Source: Stakelama flava (lineage in GTDB: Bacteria > Pseudomonadota > Alphaproteobacteria > Sphingomonadales > Sphingomonadaceae). Taken from it: DNA of 64,000 nucleotides. Each line of letters starts with the position of its first letter. Position 1 is the stretch's first letter. Location: positions 1-64,000 of the forward strand of contig NZ_JAHWZX010000011.1 of the NCBI RefSeq assembly GCF_019351405.1. Reading direction: 5' to 3'. The notes under the pieces were generated by a model. That model searched no databases. It was not told the origin of the DNA and saw nothing but the letters and a program-made list of their open reading frames with translations. The translations under genes and the position numbers were made by a program. Of the stretch, positions 16,984-25,471 are shown one piece after another.

Positions 16984-17600
16984 GACTGATCCTCCGCAGC
17001 GTCGATGGTCATCGCCGACCGGGCGAGAGCGCGAAGCGTTTCATCCGGAGAATCCATGGCTTCCTCGATCGCCCACACTTCGAACGTCTCGCCGGTGCCC
17101 ACGAACAATGCGGTTTCCCGAATTCCGGTGATCGTGCGCCCCCAGCCGGGCAGGGTTACGAAGCCATCGGGTCGGTGAAATTCCTCGCAAAAGCCGAAAA
17201 GGCGGCGCGCGGTCTTGGGCGGCGGTGCATCGACCGGGCGCTCGGACGGCAGGAAGCGATGCGTGTCGAGCGTCAGGGTAAGGCGCTGCCACCATAACAG
17301 GCTGGAGCCGATCAGGCAGTTATTGTCGCCGTGCATGCCCAGGAACAGGCCAGTTCCTTTTACATCCGAATTGCGGCGAACGAACCAGGGGAGGCGAACC
17401 GTACCATTTGACTTTACCCTTGCCAGGCAATGGCCGACATACGGGGCGGCCCCGCCCAGCGGAACCGAATGTTCGAAACCTTCGGGACGACGCGAGAGAA
17501 GAAATTTGGAAACGGCGCTGGAAAAACTGCCGGGGCAATCGTCCTGCGCGTTCGGGATGGGCCATGGCATGACGGCGCTACGCAAGGTTCCTTCAAGCAC
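16980..17600 (-). CDS. MraZ/AbrB-like two-domain protein (probable)
   Basis: The 206-residue protein appears to contain two SpoVT/AbrB-like repeats in the MraZ arrangement: VKSNGTVRLPWFVRR plus a following strand in the first half, and DGFVTLPGWGRTITGIRETALFVGTGETFEVW in the second, which matches the usual MraZ motif VLVGxGxRFEIW. GTG 17600 is the start, with AAAGGAG seven bases upstream. MraZ is normally about 150 residues and heads the dcw cell-division cluster; here the protein is longer and sits beside galM and an efflux operon. It may be a divergent paralogue with another DNA target. The similarity is by eye. Confidence 0.55.
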   Translation of the reverse strand: MLEGTLRSAVMPWPIPNAQDDCPGSFSSAVSKFLLSRRPEGFEHSVPLGGAAPYVGHCLARVKSNGTVRLPWFVRRNSDVKGTGLFLGMHGDNNCLIGSSLLWWQRLTLTLDTHRFLPSERPVDAPPPKTARRLFGFCEEFHRPDGFVTLPGWGRTITGIRETALFVGTGETFEVWAIEEAMDSPDETLRALARSAMTIDAAEDQS

Positions 17601-17759
17601 GATCGGGCTCCTTTACTCACCAGTTAAGAGTGAAGGATCATCGAAACTTGGTTAATCGCCAATATGTGGATTCTACCCACCGCGTTTTTACAGCAGGCAA
17701 TTAGGGGTTAATACGGTAAAGATTGCGAGGGCAGGGGGCATGTCGCCTGGCCGACAATG

Positions 17760-18842
17760 TTATTGCACTGACGGTACGGCATCCGCAGTAAAGAAGTCAT
17801 ATACTATCCGATTGCGATAGATCGATCCGGGATCGAGCCGCGCAGAGGGAAAGTCGGGCTGGTTGGGGCTATCGGGGAAAAGCTGCGGTTCGAAGGCAAT
17901 GCCATCGCCCTGACGATACAGGGTGCCGCCTTTCCCGACGATCGTCCCGTCGAGGAAATTACCCGAATAGAATTGCATTCCCGGTGCTGTAGTCGAAAGT
18001 TCGACCACTCGGCCTGATTGCGGGTCTTCCAGCCGCGCCGCGCGGCGAAGCGTTCCGGCTTCTCCACTCAGCACCATATTCTGGTCATATCCGCGCGCGA
18101 TCCGGAGTTGTTCGCAGCCGGCATCGCGCACACGGGCGGCCGGTCGCACCCCGGCGCGAAAGTCGAACGGCGTGTCTTCCACGCGGCGAATCTCCCCGGT
18201 CGGGATCAGCGTTTCATCGACGGGAGTGAAATAATCGGCGTCGAGCGTGAGCAGCGATTCAAGTGCGCTTCTGTCGGCATCCGCCCCGGCGAGGTTGAAA
18301 TAGCTGTGATTGGTAAGGCTGACGATCGTTGGCGCATCGGTAGCCGCTTCATATTCGATGGCCAGCCGCCCCTGATCGTCGAGCGAATAGGTCGCAGTGA
18401 TATCCAGATTGCCGGGAAAACCCTGATCGCCATCCACGCTGCGATAATGCAGAACGACGCTTGCGGGCGGGCCGTCGCTCATCGATTTGATGGCCCAGAC
18501 GCGTTTGTCGAACCCATTCCCCCCGTGCAGGCAATTCGGGTCGTCATTCACCGGAAGCTGATATCGTTTCCCGTCCAGCATAAATGTGCCGCCCGCGATG
18601 CGATTGGCGTAGCGCCCGATGCTGCCGCCGAAAAAGCAGGAACCGGACATATATTCCAATGGCGTATCGTGGCCGAGTACGACATCCGCGAACAGGCCGT
18701 CACGATCGGGGAGCAGGAGCGATTGAAGCGCCGCGCCCAATGTGATCACCTTTGCGGTGATGCCTGCCCGATTTTTCAGCGTGACCATCTCGATAGCGGT
18801 ACCATCCTCCAAGATGCCGAACTGTTCACGCGTTGCTTCCAT
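17760..18842 (-). CDS. galM: Aldose 1-epimerase (galactose mutarotase)
   Basis: The product is 360 residues from ATG 18842 and interconverts alpha and beta anomers of aldoses in the cytoplasm. Family signatures are visible: NDDPNCLHGGNGFDKRVW with the first active-site His region, VSLTNHSYFNLAGADADRS with the second His, and MQFYSGNFLDGT near the C-terminal region that carries the catalytic Glu in homologues. An upstream extension lacks signal or ribosome-site support. It lies leftward, divergent from sapC and close to the xylose locus, where mutarotation of xylose or glucose would be useful. Confidence 0.9.
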   Translation of the reverse strand: MEATREQFGILEDGTAIEMVTLKNRAGITAKVITLGAALQSLLLPDRDGLFADVVLGHDTPLEYMSGSCFFGGSIGRYANRIAGGTFMLDGKRYQLPVNDDPNCLHGGNGFDKRVWAIKSMSDGPPASVVLHYRSVDGDQGFPGNLDITATYSLDDQGRLAIEYEAATDAPTIVSLTNHSYFNLAGADADRSALESLLTLDADYFTPVDETLIPTGEIRRVEDTPFDFRAGVRPAARVRDAGCEQLRIARGYDQNMVLSGEAGTLRRAARLEDPQSGRVVELSTTAPGMQFYSGNFLDGTIVGKGGTLYRQGDGIAFEPQLFPDSPNQPDFPSARLDPGSIYRNRIVYDFFTADAVPSVQ

Positions 18843-19011
18843 GATTGCCGTTCCCGTCTTCTGTTCCTGCGGTGCTATAGGCCTGACCCGGTGGCTGAAC
18901 CACCAGCAATATACGTGCATGCGAGCATAGCGGAGGCTGCAAGACATATCGGTATTCCGATCAGCGCTTGTGCTGTTATAGCCGCGGCAGATCGGAAGCA
19001 TGGAGCAGGGC

Positions 19012-19737
19012 ATGGCGAATCTCGCCCTATTGAACAGCGTCGACCATCATGACCTGTATATCCGCACCGGCCATTCGGCGGAACTGGGCGATGCGATATC
19101 GCAGGTGCAGGTCTTCCCCACCGAATTCGAAGCGATAAGTCGCGAATATCCCATTTTCTTTCGCAAGGATGCGGCCGACACGTTTCAGGCGGTGGCGCTG
19201 CTCGGCCTTGAACCGAAAGAAAATCTTTTCCTTACCGACACCGGTTGGGACGCGCGCTATATTCCGGCGATTCAGCAGCGCGGCCCGTTCTCGATCGGGC
19301 TTCACCGGGCGGAAGCAGGCGACGGGCCGGGCGAACCGATGATTCAGATCGACCTTGATCATCCGCGTGTCAGTCTGGACGATGGCATGCCGATTTTTGC
19401 CGAAGCGGGCGAGGACAGCCCGTTGCTCGAAGGAATTACGGCTGCGCTGAGGCGGCTGTATATCGGCCTTGAACATACCCGGCCGATGTTCGACGCCTTT
19501 GTCGAGAACGAGTTGATCGAACCGGTTTCGCTGGACGGTATCGTGCGCGGGGAAGAGCGGGACGGTCTTTCGGGCTATTATACCATCGGCGAGGAACGGT
19601 TCGCCACACTGGATGGAGATGCGCTGGCCCGATTGAACGCGGAGGGGTTTTTGCGCCCCGCCGTCTGGGCGATGTCGTCGATCGGCAATGTCGAACAGCT
19701 TATCGAACGCAAAAATCGCCGGGATCAGGAAGAGTGA
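19012..19737 (+). CDS. SapC-family protein
   Basis: The 241-residue protein matches the SapC family (named from a Campylobacter S-layer gene). In Caulobacter and sphingomonads these genes usually sit beside TonB receptors, tryptophan halogenases and hydroxylases of polysaccharide loci. Recognisable segments are ISREYPIFFRKDAADTFQAV and GWDARYIPAIQQRGPFSIGL. ATG 19012 is chosen with GGAGCAGGG just before it; ATG 19000 is an alternative. The function is not established. It is followed 103 bases later by a secreted GH3 glycosidase. Confidence 0.85.
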   Translation: MANLALLNSVDHHDLYIRTGHSAELGDAISQVQVFPTEFEAISREYPIFFRKDAADTFQAVALLGLEPKENLFLTDTGWDARYIPAIQQRGPFSIGLHRAEAGDGPGEPMIQIDLDHPRVSLDDGMPIFAEAGEDSPLLEGITAALRRLYIGLEHTRPMFDAFVENELIEPVSLDGIVRGEERDGLSGYYTIGEERFATLDGDALARLNAEGFLRPAVWAMSSIGNVEQLIERKNRRDQEE

Positions 19738-19804
19738 TCGTACCTGTCACAGGCGGCGGCAGGCAGTGGCGGGCGGACGTGTAAAGCATTGGCATAGCGG
19801 TTTC

Positions 19805-19816
19805 GATAGCGCTATC
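19805..19816. promoter_or_regulatory. LacI-type operator before the GH3 gene
   Basis: GATAGCGCTATC is a perfect 12-base palindrome 24 bases upstream of the GH3 start. The AGCGCT core with symmetric flanks is the classic form of LacI-family operators. A related site lies at 24184-24195 next to the local LacI gene. Confidence 0.6.
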
Positions 19817-19840
19817 ATCGAAAAAATTTAGGGAGGATTG

Positions 19841-22357
19841 ATGCTGAAGATTTCGCTAGGGCTTGCGGCAACCGCGCTGCTCGCCACCACCACCGCCACG
19901 CCCGCGCAGACGCCGCCTCAGGCAACCGCGCATCCGGACCAATGGCCGAAGATCAGCGTGCCGCAAACGATCGTCCCGACAGTCGAAGCCCGGATCGACA
20001 AGATCATGGCGCGCATGTCGATTTCCGACAAGGTCGGTCAGCTTATTCAGGCCGACATCGCGACGGTGAAGCCCGAAGACCTTGTCACCTACAAGCTGGG
20101 ATCGGTGCTGAACGGCGGCAATTCCTCGCCCGGCAATGACGAACTCGCGCCGCCTTCGGAATGGTTGAAGACGGCCGACGCCTATTATGATGCGTCGATG
20201 AAGCGTTCCGACGGGCACCCGAAAATCCCCATGATCTGGGGCACAGACGCGGTGCACGGGAACAACAACCTGATCGGTGCGACGCTGTTTCCGCATAATA
20301 TCGGCCTCGGCGCTGCCCGCGACCCTGAACTGATGCAGGAAATCGGGCAGGTGACGGCGGCGGAAACCGCCGCTGCCGGTCTCGACTGGAGCTTCGCCCC
20401 GACCCTTGCCGTGGTTCAGGACGATCGTTGGGGTCGGACCTATGAAAGCTATTCAGAAGATCCGGCCATCGTAGCCGACTATGCCGGGCGGGTCGTAACC
20501 GGACTGCAGGGCAAGCTGGGGACGAAGGCATTCATGGCACCGGGGCATGTCATCGCGACGGCCAAGCATTTTCTGGGCGATGGCGGAACCGGCGGCAAGG
20601 ATCAGGGCGATGCCCGCGTTTCGGAAGAGGTGCTGCGCGATATCCACAATGCCGGCTACCCCCCGGCGATAAAAGCCGGGGCGCTGACCATCATGACCAG
20701 TTTTTCCAGCTGGAACGGTGAAAAGATGGTCGCGAACAAAAGCCTGGTCACCGATGTGTTGAAAAAACAGATGGGCTTCAATGGCTTTGTCGTGGGCGAC
20801 TGGAATGCGCATGCGCAGGTGCCGGGATGTTCGGTTACCGATTGCCCGGAAGCGATCAATGCCGGGCTGGACATGTTCATGGTCTCCGGCGACTGGAAAA
20901 CGCTGTACAAGAACACGCTGGCAGAGGCGAAATCGGGCAAGATTCCTATGACGCGCCTGAACGATGCGGTTCGCCGCATCCTGCGTGTGAAAATGCTGGC
21001 CGGTGTGTTCGATGCGGGACGGCCTTCCTCTCGCCCCTATGCCGGCAAGTTCGATTTGATCGGCGCGCCCGAACATCGCGCGATCGCACGCAAGGCGGTG
21101 CGCGAATCGCTGGTGCTGCTGAAAAACAACGGCAACATCCTGCCACTCAATCCGACCGGGAATATACTGGTCGCGGGTGAGGGTGCGAATGATATCGCGC
21201 AGCAATCGGGCGGCTGGTCGATCAGCTGGCAGGGCACCGATGTTCCTCCGCGCGGCTTTCCCAATGCCCAATCGATCTGGAGCGGATTGAAGCAAGAGAT
21301 TGAGAGCGCTGGAGGTCATGCGCAATATTCGGCGGACGGAAGCTTCACGACAAAGCCTGATGCGGCGATCGTGGTGTTCGGCGAAAAGCCCTATGCCGAA
21401 TTTATGGGTGACCGACCCAATCTGGAATTCAGCCCCGGCGACAAATCATCGCTGGCGCTTCTGAAGAAGTTGAAAGGAGAGGGCATACCGGTGGTCGCCG
21501 TATTTCTCTCCGGCCGGCCGATGTGGGTAAATGCCGAGATGAACGCATCGGATGCATTTGTCGCGGCATTCCTGCCGGGGAGCGAAGGCGGCGGCGTCGC
21601 CGATGTGCTGTTGGCGAAAAAGGACGGCGCGCCGCACTATGATTTTACCGGCAAGCTATCCTTTTCCTGGCCCAAGCGCCCTGACCAATATGTGCTGAAC
21701 CGGCGCGATGCCAATTACGATCCGCTGTTCGCGTTCGGCTATGGCCTGACCTATGCCGATCATCGCAGCGTGCCGCAGCTTGATGAAACCAGGCCTGTGG
21801 GTATGGACATGGGCGCGTCAGGTCCGTTCTTCACAAAGGGACGGGTGCCGATGAACTGGACCCTGTCGCTGATGTCGGATGGGAACGCCCAGGCGGTGAC
21901 GGGTAACGACGCGCGAACCGCGAATGGTGCGCTGGTTATGACAGGCGTCGATCGCAACGCGCAGGAGGATTCGCGCCGATTCACGTGGAGCGGACCTGCC
22001 ACCGTGCGCATCGCCTCCCCCAAGCCGCTCGACCTGCGTCGTCAGACCAATGGCGAACTGAGCCTTGTCGTCGATTATCGCGTTGACAGCACACCGACCG
22101 GCAAGGTCGTGATCGGCATGGGGGCAGCGGGGGGCACGACCAGCATGGTGCCGGTTACCGGCGCGCTGAAAGCCGCTAAGCCGGGGCAATGGTCCAGTCT
22201 GGCCATCCCGCTGCGCTGTTTTGAAAACGCCACCATGACGATGGCCGATGTGAATGCGCCGGTGCTGCTGACCAGCCAGGGCACGCTTACGCTATCGGTA
22301 TCGAAGATTGAACTGGCGAGCGCACAGGTGCCGATGAACGCCTGCGGCGGAGAATAG
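19841..22357 (+). CDS. Secreted glycoside hydrolase family 3 (beta-glucosidase/xylosidase-like)
   Basis: The 838-residue enzyme has a Sec signal peptide (LKISLGLAATALLATTTATP). The GH3 N-terminal barrel shows GTDAVHGNNNLIGATLFPHN, TAKHFLGDGGTGG and the nucleophile Asp, about D320, in FNGFVVGDWNAHAQ. The GH3 C-terminal domain and an extra C-terminal beta domain of about 180 residues follow, as in ExoP-type glucan glucohydrolases. It would release glucose or xylose from oligosaccharides in the periplasm. ATG 19841 has GGGAGGA upstream. A LacI-type palindrome lies in its promoter region, which ties it to the xylose genes that follow. Confidence 0.93.
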   Translation: MLKISLGLAATALLATTTATPAQTPPQATAHPDQWPKISVPQTIVPTVEARIDKIMARMSISDKVGQLIQADIATVKPEDLVTYKLGSVLNGGNSSPGNDELAPPSEWLKTADAYYDASMKRSDGHPKIPMIWGTDAVHGNNNLIGATLFPHNIGLGAARDPELMQEIGQVTAAETAAAGLDWSFAPTLAVVQDDRWGRTYESYSEDPAIVADYAGRVVTGLQGKLGTKAFMAPGHVIATAKHFLGDGGTGGKDQGDARVSEEVLRDIHNAGYPPAIKAGALTIMTSFSSWNGEKMVANKSLVTDVLKKQMGFNGFVVGDWNAHAQVPGCSVTDCPEAINAGLDMFMVSGDWKTLYKNTLAEAKSGKIPMTRLNDAVRRILRVKMLAGVFDAGRPSSRPYAGKFDLIGAPEHRAIARKAVRESLVLLKNNGNILPLNPTGNILVAGEGANDIAQQSGGWSISWQGTDVPPRGFPNAQSIWSGLKQEIESAGGHAQYSADGSFTTKPDAAIVVFGEKPYAEFMGDRPNLEFSPGDKSSLALLKKLKGEGIPVVAVFLSGRPMWVNAEMNASDAFVAAFLPGSEGGGVADVLLAKKDGAPHYDFTGKLSFSWPKRPDQYVLNRRDANYDPLFAFGYGLTYADHRSVPQLDETRPVGMDMGASGPFFTKGRVPMNWTLSLMSDGNAQAVTGNDARTANGALVMTGVDRNAQEDSRRFTWSGPATVRIASPKPLDLRRQTNGELSLVVDYRVDSTPTGKVVIGMGAAGGTTSMVPVTGALKAAKPGQWSSLAIPLRCFENATMTMADVNAPVLLTSQGTLTLSVSKIELASAQVPMNACGGE

Positions 22358-22363
22358 GTAAAA

Positions 22364-22406
22364 AAAGCGCCGGACCGGGCCAGTTGATTGCCCGATCCGG
22401 CGCTTT
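22364..22406. terminator. Bidirectional terminator between GH3 and aldehyde dehydrogenase genes
   Basis: AAAGCGCCGGACCGGGC and GCCCGATCCGGCGCTTT form a 17-bp stem with one mismatch and a 9-base loop. It is flanked by A-rich sequence on one side and T-rich on the other, as expected between convergent genes. Confidence 0.88.
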
Positions 22407-22483
22407 GCTTTCAACCTTGGTGCGTTTCTCAAACTCGCTTCGGACGCGCGATTCTAATACCGCAGGTGGAAGAGAGGGCCGTG

Positions 22484-24049
22484 TCAGCCCTCGACTTCAC
22501 CATCGACGGTGCGCGGCAGGCCCAGCGGATTGCCATGCTTCACCGCCTTGGGCAGGATCGCGTCGGGCAGGTCCTGATAGCAGACCGGACGGAGATACCG
22601 TTCGATAGCCGCCGTACCGACAGATGTCGTTCGCGGATCGGACGTGGCGGGGAAGGGGCCGCCATGGACCATCGCGTAGGAAACCTCGACCCCCGTGGGC
22701 CAGCCATTGGCCAGAATCCGTCCCGCCTTCCGCTCGGCGATCGGCAGCACGGCCTTGGCCGCGTCCATATCGGCGTCGTCCATCTGGAAAGTAATGGTAA
22801 GTTGCCCTTCCATTTCGGACAGTACGCGCTTCAGTTCGTCCATGTCGGCGCATTTGACGATGATCGACGCGGCGCCGAACACTTCCTCCGCCAGATTGGG
22901 GTTGGCAAGGAATGCCTTGCCGCTGGTGGCGAACAGCGCCGCCTGACCGCGGTTGCAGCCGGTACCCTCCGCGCCGCGCGCCAGAGTCTCGACGTCCGCT
23001 TCGCCGGTTAGTTTCTCGACGCCTTTGTCGTAATTGGCATGGATGCCGCTGGTCAGCATCACCTGCGGCTGGGCTTCGGCCAGCGCATCGGCCGCGGTCT
23101 TCGCGAACGCATCAAGGTCAGGCCCGTCAATGCCGAGAACGACACCGGGATTGGTGCAGAACTGCCCCGCGCCCATGGTTAGCGAACCGACATACGCCTT
23201 GCCCAGATCGGTCCCGCGCGCCTTCAATGCTTCGGGGAACAGCAGCACCGGATTCACCGCCGACATTTCGGCGTATACCGGGATCGGCTCGGGACGCGCC
23301 TGGGCAAGCTTCATCAGCGCCAGTCCGCCACCGCGCGAACCGGTGAAGCCGACGGCTTTGATCCGCGGATCCTCGACCAGCGCCTTGCCCAGATCGTTGC
23401 TCGGCCCCTGGATCAGGGAGAAGACACCTTCATGCAGGCCACATTTCTTAATCGCGTTGCGGATTGCCTGACCGACCAGCACCGACGTGCCGGGATGGGC
23501 GGGGTGGCCCTTGCAGACGACCGGGCACCCGGCGGCGAGCGCGCTGGCGGTGTCGCCGCCTGCTACCGAAAAGGCGAGGGGGAAGTTGGACGCACCGAAT
23601 ACCGCAACCGGTCCGACGGCTATACGGCGCTGACGCAGATCGGCGCGCGGCAATGGCTGGCGGTCGGGCATGGCGTTGTCGACAACGACATTTTCCCACC
23701 GCCCCTGCCGCAACAGCTTGGCGAAGAGGCGAAGCTGGCCACAAGTCCTGCCGCGCTCACCGGTCAGCCGGCCCTCGGGGAGGCCGCTTTCCGCCATGGC
23801 GCGCTCAACCAGCCCGTCAGTGGCCTCGATTTCATCCGCCACCGTTTCCAGGAAAACCGCGCGTGTTTCAGGATCGAGTTCGCGGAAGCTGTCAAAGGCG
23901 GCATCGGCCAGCTTGCACGCCTCGGCGACATGGCCGGTGGTGGAAACGGCGAAATCGGTGTCCAGCGCTTCGTCGGTTGCGGGGTTCATTGCGCGAAACG
24001 TGTTGTCCGTGGTTTCGCTTTTCGACCCGATCAGAAAGCTTCCGTCCAT
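22484..24049 (-). CDS. Alpha-ketoglutarate semialdehyde dehydrogenase (NADP+), Weimberg pathway
   Basis: The 521-residue aldehyde dehydrogenase belongs to the long NADP-linked group used for 2-ketoglutarate semialdehyde. The nucleophile is C298 (GAGQFCTNPGVV); the Rossmann segment is VGFTGSRGGG, and FGASNFPLAFSVAGGDTASA is the usual cofactor-domain signature of this group. It would oxidise the last intermediate of oxidative xylose or arabinose breakdown to 2-oxoglutarate. It is separate from, but close to, xylX and xylB, and divergent from the LacI regulator. Confidence 0.88.
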   Translation of the reverse strand: MDGSFLIGSKSETTDNTFRAMNPATDEALDTDFAVSTTGHVAEACKLADAAFDSFRELDPETRAVFLETVADEIEATDGLVERAMAESGLPEGRLTGERGRTCGQLRLFAKLLRQGRWENVVVDNAMPDRQPLPRADLRQRRIAVGPVAVFGASNFPLAFSVAGGDTASALAAGCPVVCKGHPAHPGTSVLVGQAIRNAIKKCGLHEGVFSLIQGPSNDLGKALVEDPRIKAVGFTGSRGGGLALMKLAQARPEPIPVYAEMSAVNPVLLFPEALKARGTDLGKAYVGSLTMGAGQFCTNPGVVLGIDGPDLDAFAKTAADALAEAQPQVMLTSGIHANYDKGVEKLTGEADVETLARGAEGTGCNRGQAALFATSGKAFLANPNLAEEVFGAASIIVKCADMDELKRVLSEMEGQLTITFQMDDADMDAAKAVLPIAERKAGRILANGWPTGVEVSYAMVHGGPFPATSDPRTTSVGTAAIERYLRPVCYQDLPDAILPKAVKHGNPLGLPRTVDGEVEG

Positions 24050-24183
24050 ATTACTCGATCTCCCTCATGTTAGCGTTCGTCAGACTAGGTAAGCGGTGGC
24101 GGAACGCATTCAACCGTCATGCCGGGCGGGGCGGGGCGGATATTCGGTGGTCGGAGAGATCGGCCAGCCTCGTGTGACGCTTT

Positions 24184-24195
24184 GATAGCGCTGCC
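24184..24195. promoter_or_regulatory. Partial LacI-type operator between aldehyde dehydrogenase and lacI genes
   Basis: GATAGCGCTGCC shares 10 of 12 bases with the perfect palindrome at 19805-19816. It lies in the divergent intergenic region, about 120 bases from the regulator start and 135 from the dehydrogenase start. Binding is inferred. Confidence 0.4.
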
Positions 24196-24316
24196 GGAAT
24201 TGGCCAGGCCGCTTCTGTACGAAGGCGGTCCACACTGGACGGGAAGCGCGTTCCTGTTGCATGGCGTGTGATCTGTCCTGCCGTGCAGGGCTGCGTTGTG
24301 TAAGGGGGAATGCGCC

Positions 24317-25396
24317 ATGGCCACGACAAGACAGCGGCGACGCGGGAGCGGGGCGAATGGCGCTCCGACCATAGCCGATGTCGCGCGTGTCGCCGGGGTG
24401 TCGGCGATGACGGTGTCGCGGGTCATAAACGCCGAAACCAATGTACGCGCGTCTACTCGAGAAGCGGTGAAGGCGGCGATTGCGCAGCTTAATTATCAGC
24501 CCAATTCGGCGGCGCGGACGCTGGCCGGAGCGATGAAACGCCGCATCGGCCTGCTCTACAGCAACCCCAGCGCCAATTATCTGAGCGAATTTCTGGTCGG
24601 CAGCCTTGAACAGGCAAGCCGAAGCGATGTCCAACTGGTCGTCGAAAAATGCGAACTGGGGGACCATGAACTTGAGGTCGCCCGGCATTTGATCAACAGC
24701 GGGATCGACGCGCTGCTGCTGCCGCCGCCATTGTGCGATTCGCCCGCGCTTCTGGAATTGGTGCAGGCGCGTGGTATTCCCTTCGTCCTGGTGGGGACGG
24801 GGCAGCCGGACGGCGCGCTGAACACGGTGCGTATCGACGACTTCGCGGCGGCGCGCGCGATGACCGATCACATCTTGGCGCTGGGCCATCGGCGGATCGG
24901 GTTCATCAAGGGAAATTCGGCGCTTTCAGTCAGCGCCCTGCGGCTGGAGGGATATTGCGCCGCGCTTGAGGCTGCCGGGGTGGCGCGCGATGAATCGCTG
25001 ATCGTGCAGGGGCATTTCACTTATCGGTCCGGCCTTGATGGGGCCGAAGAACTGCTGGACGCCGACAATCCGCCAACCGCGATCTTCGCGGGAAATGACG
25101 ATATGGCGGCAGCGACCGTGGCGGTGGCGCATCGCCGCGGGCTGGACGTGCCGGGCGACCTTACCGTGTGCGGGTTCGACGATACGACGCTCGCCACCGC
25201 GATCTGGCCGGAACTGACAACCATTTGTCAGCCCATTGCCGAAATGGCGCGCGCTGCGGTCGACCTGCTGGTGCGCATGCTGGGCGGCAATGGCGACGAT
25301 ACCCAAGGCAACAAGCTGCAGCTGAATTTCGATCTGATCCGGCGTCAGTCGGATGCCGCGCCGCGCCGTCGCCCGTCCTCCGGGCGGTCGCGCTGA
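24317..25396 (+). CDS. LacI-family regulator of the xylose locus
   Basis: The 359-residue protein has the N-terminal LacI helix-turn-helix and hinge (TIADVARVAGVSAMTVSRVI and then LNYQPNSAARTLAGAMKRRI), followed by a periplasmic-binding-protein-like sugar sensor domain ending in the usual GFDDTTLATAIWPELTTICQ. ATG 24317 has a GGGGGA ribosome site. Its placement among xylose catabolic genes suggests it senses xylose or a derivative and represses GH3, the dehydrogenase and perhaps xylX through AGCGCT-type sites. Confidence 0.9.
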   Translation: MATTRQRRRGSGANGAPTIADVARVAGVSAMTVSRVINAETNVRASTREAVKAAIAQLNYQPNSAARTLAGAMKRRIGLLYSNPSANYLSEFLVGSLEQASRSDVQLVVEKCELGDHELEVARHLINSGIDALLLPPPLCDSPALLELVQARGIPFVLVGTGQPDGALNTVRIDDFAAARAMTDHILALGHRRIGFIKGNSALSVSALRLEGYCAALEAAGVARDESLIVQGHFTYRSGLDGAEELLDADNPPTAIFAGNDDMAAATVAVAHRRGLDVPGDLTVCGFDDTTLATAIWPELTTICQPIAEMARAAVDLLVRMLGGNGDDTQGNKLQLNFDLIRRQSDAAPRRRPSSGRSR

Positions 25397-25434
25397 ACAG
25401 AGCGAATATATTACCGCTACGATAAGCCTCGGAA

Positions 25435-25460
25435 CGCGGCGACGGGCAGCCGTCGCCGCG
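25435..25460. terminator. Hairpin between convergent lacI and MFS genes
   Basis: CGCGGCGACGG and CCGTCGCCGCG form a perfect 11-bp stem around GCAG. It lies between two convergent genes 75 bases apart and can serve both, although no T-run follows. Confidence 0.75.
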
Positions 25461-25471
25461 CCCGAACGAGA

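Noticed and set aside
18959..18970. AGCGCT core between galM and sapC as a LacI operator
   Set aside because: The flanking bases (ATC and TGT) are not symmetric, so it is no better than a chance 6-mer.
18018..19052. 344-codon plus-strand frame
   Set aside because: It is antisense to galM, which has clear active-site motifs.
19236..19248. GACACCGGTTGGG inside sapC as a further pectin operator
   Set aside because: It is within coding sequence, lacks the final TACC and is far from the pectin genes.
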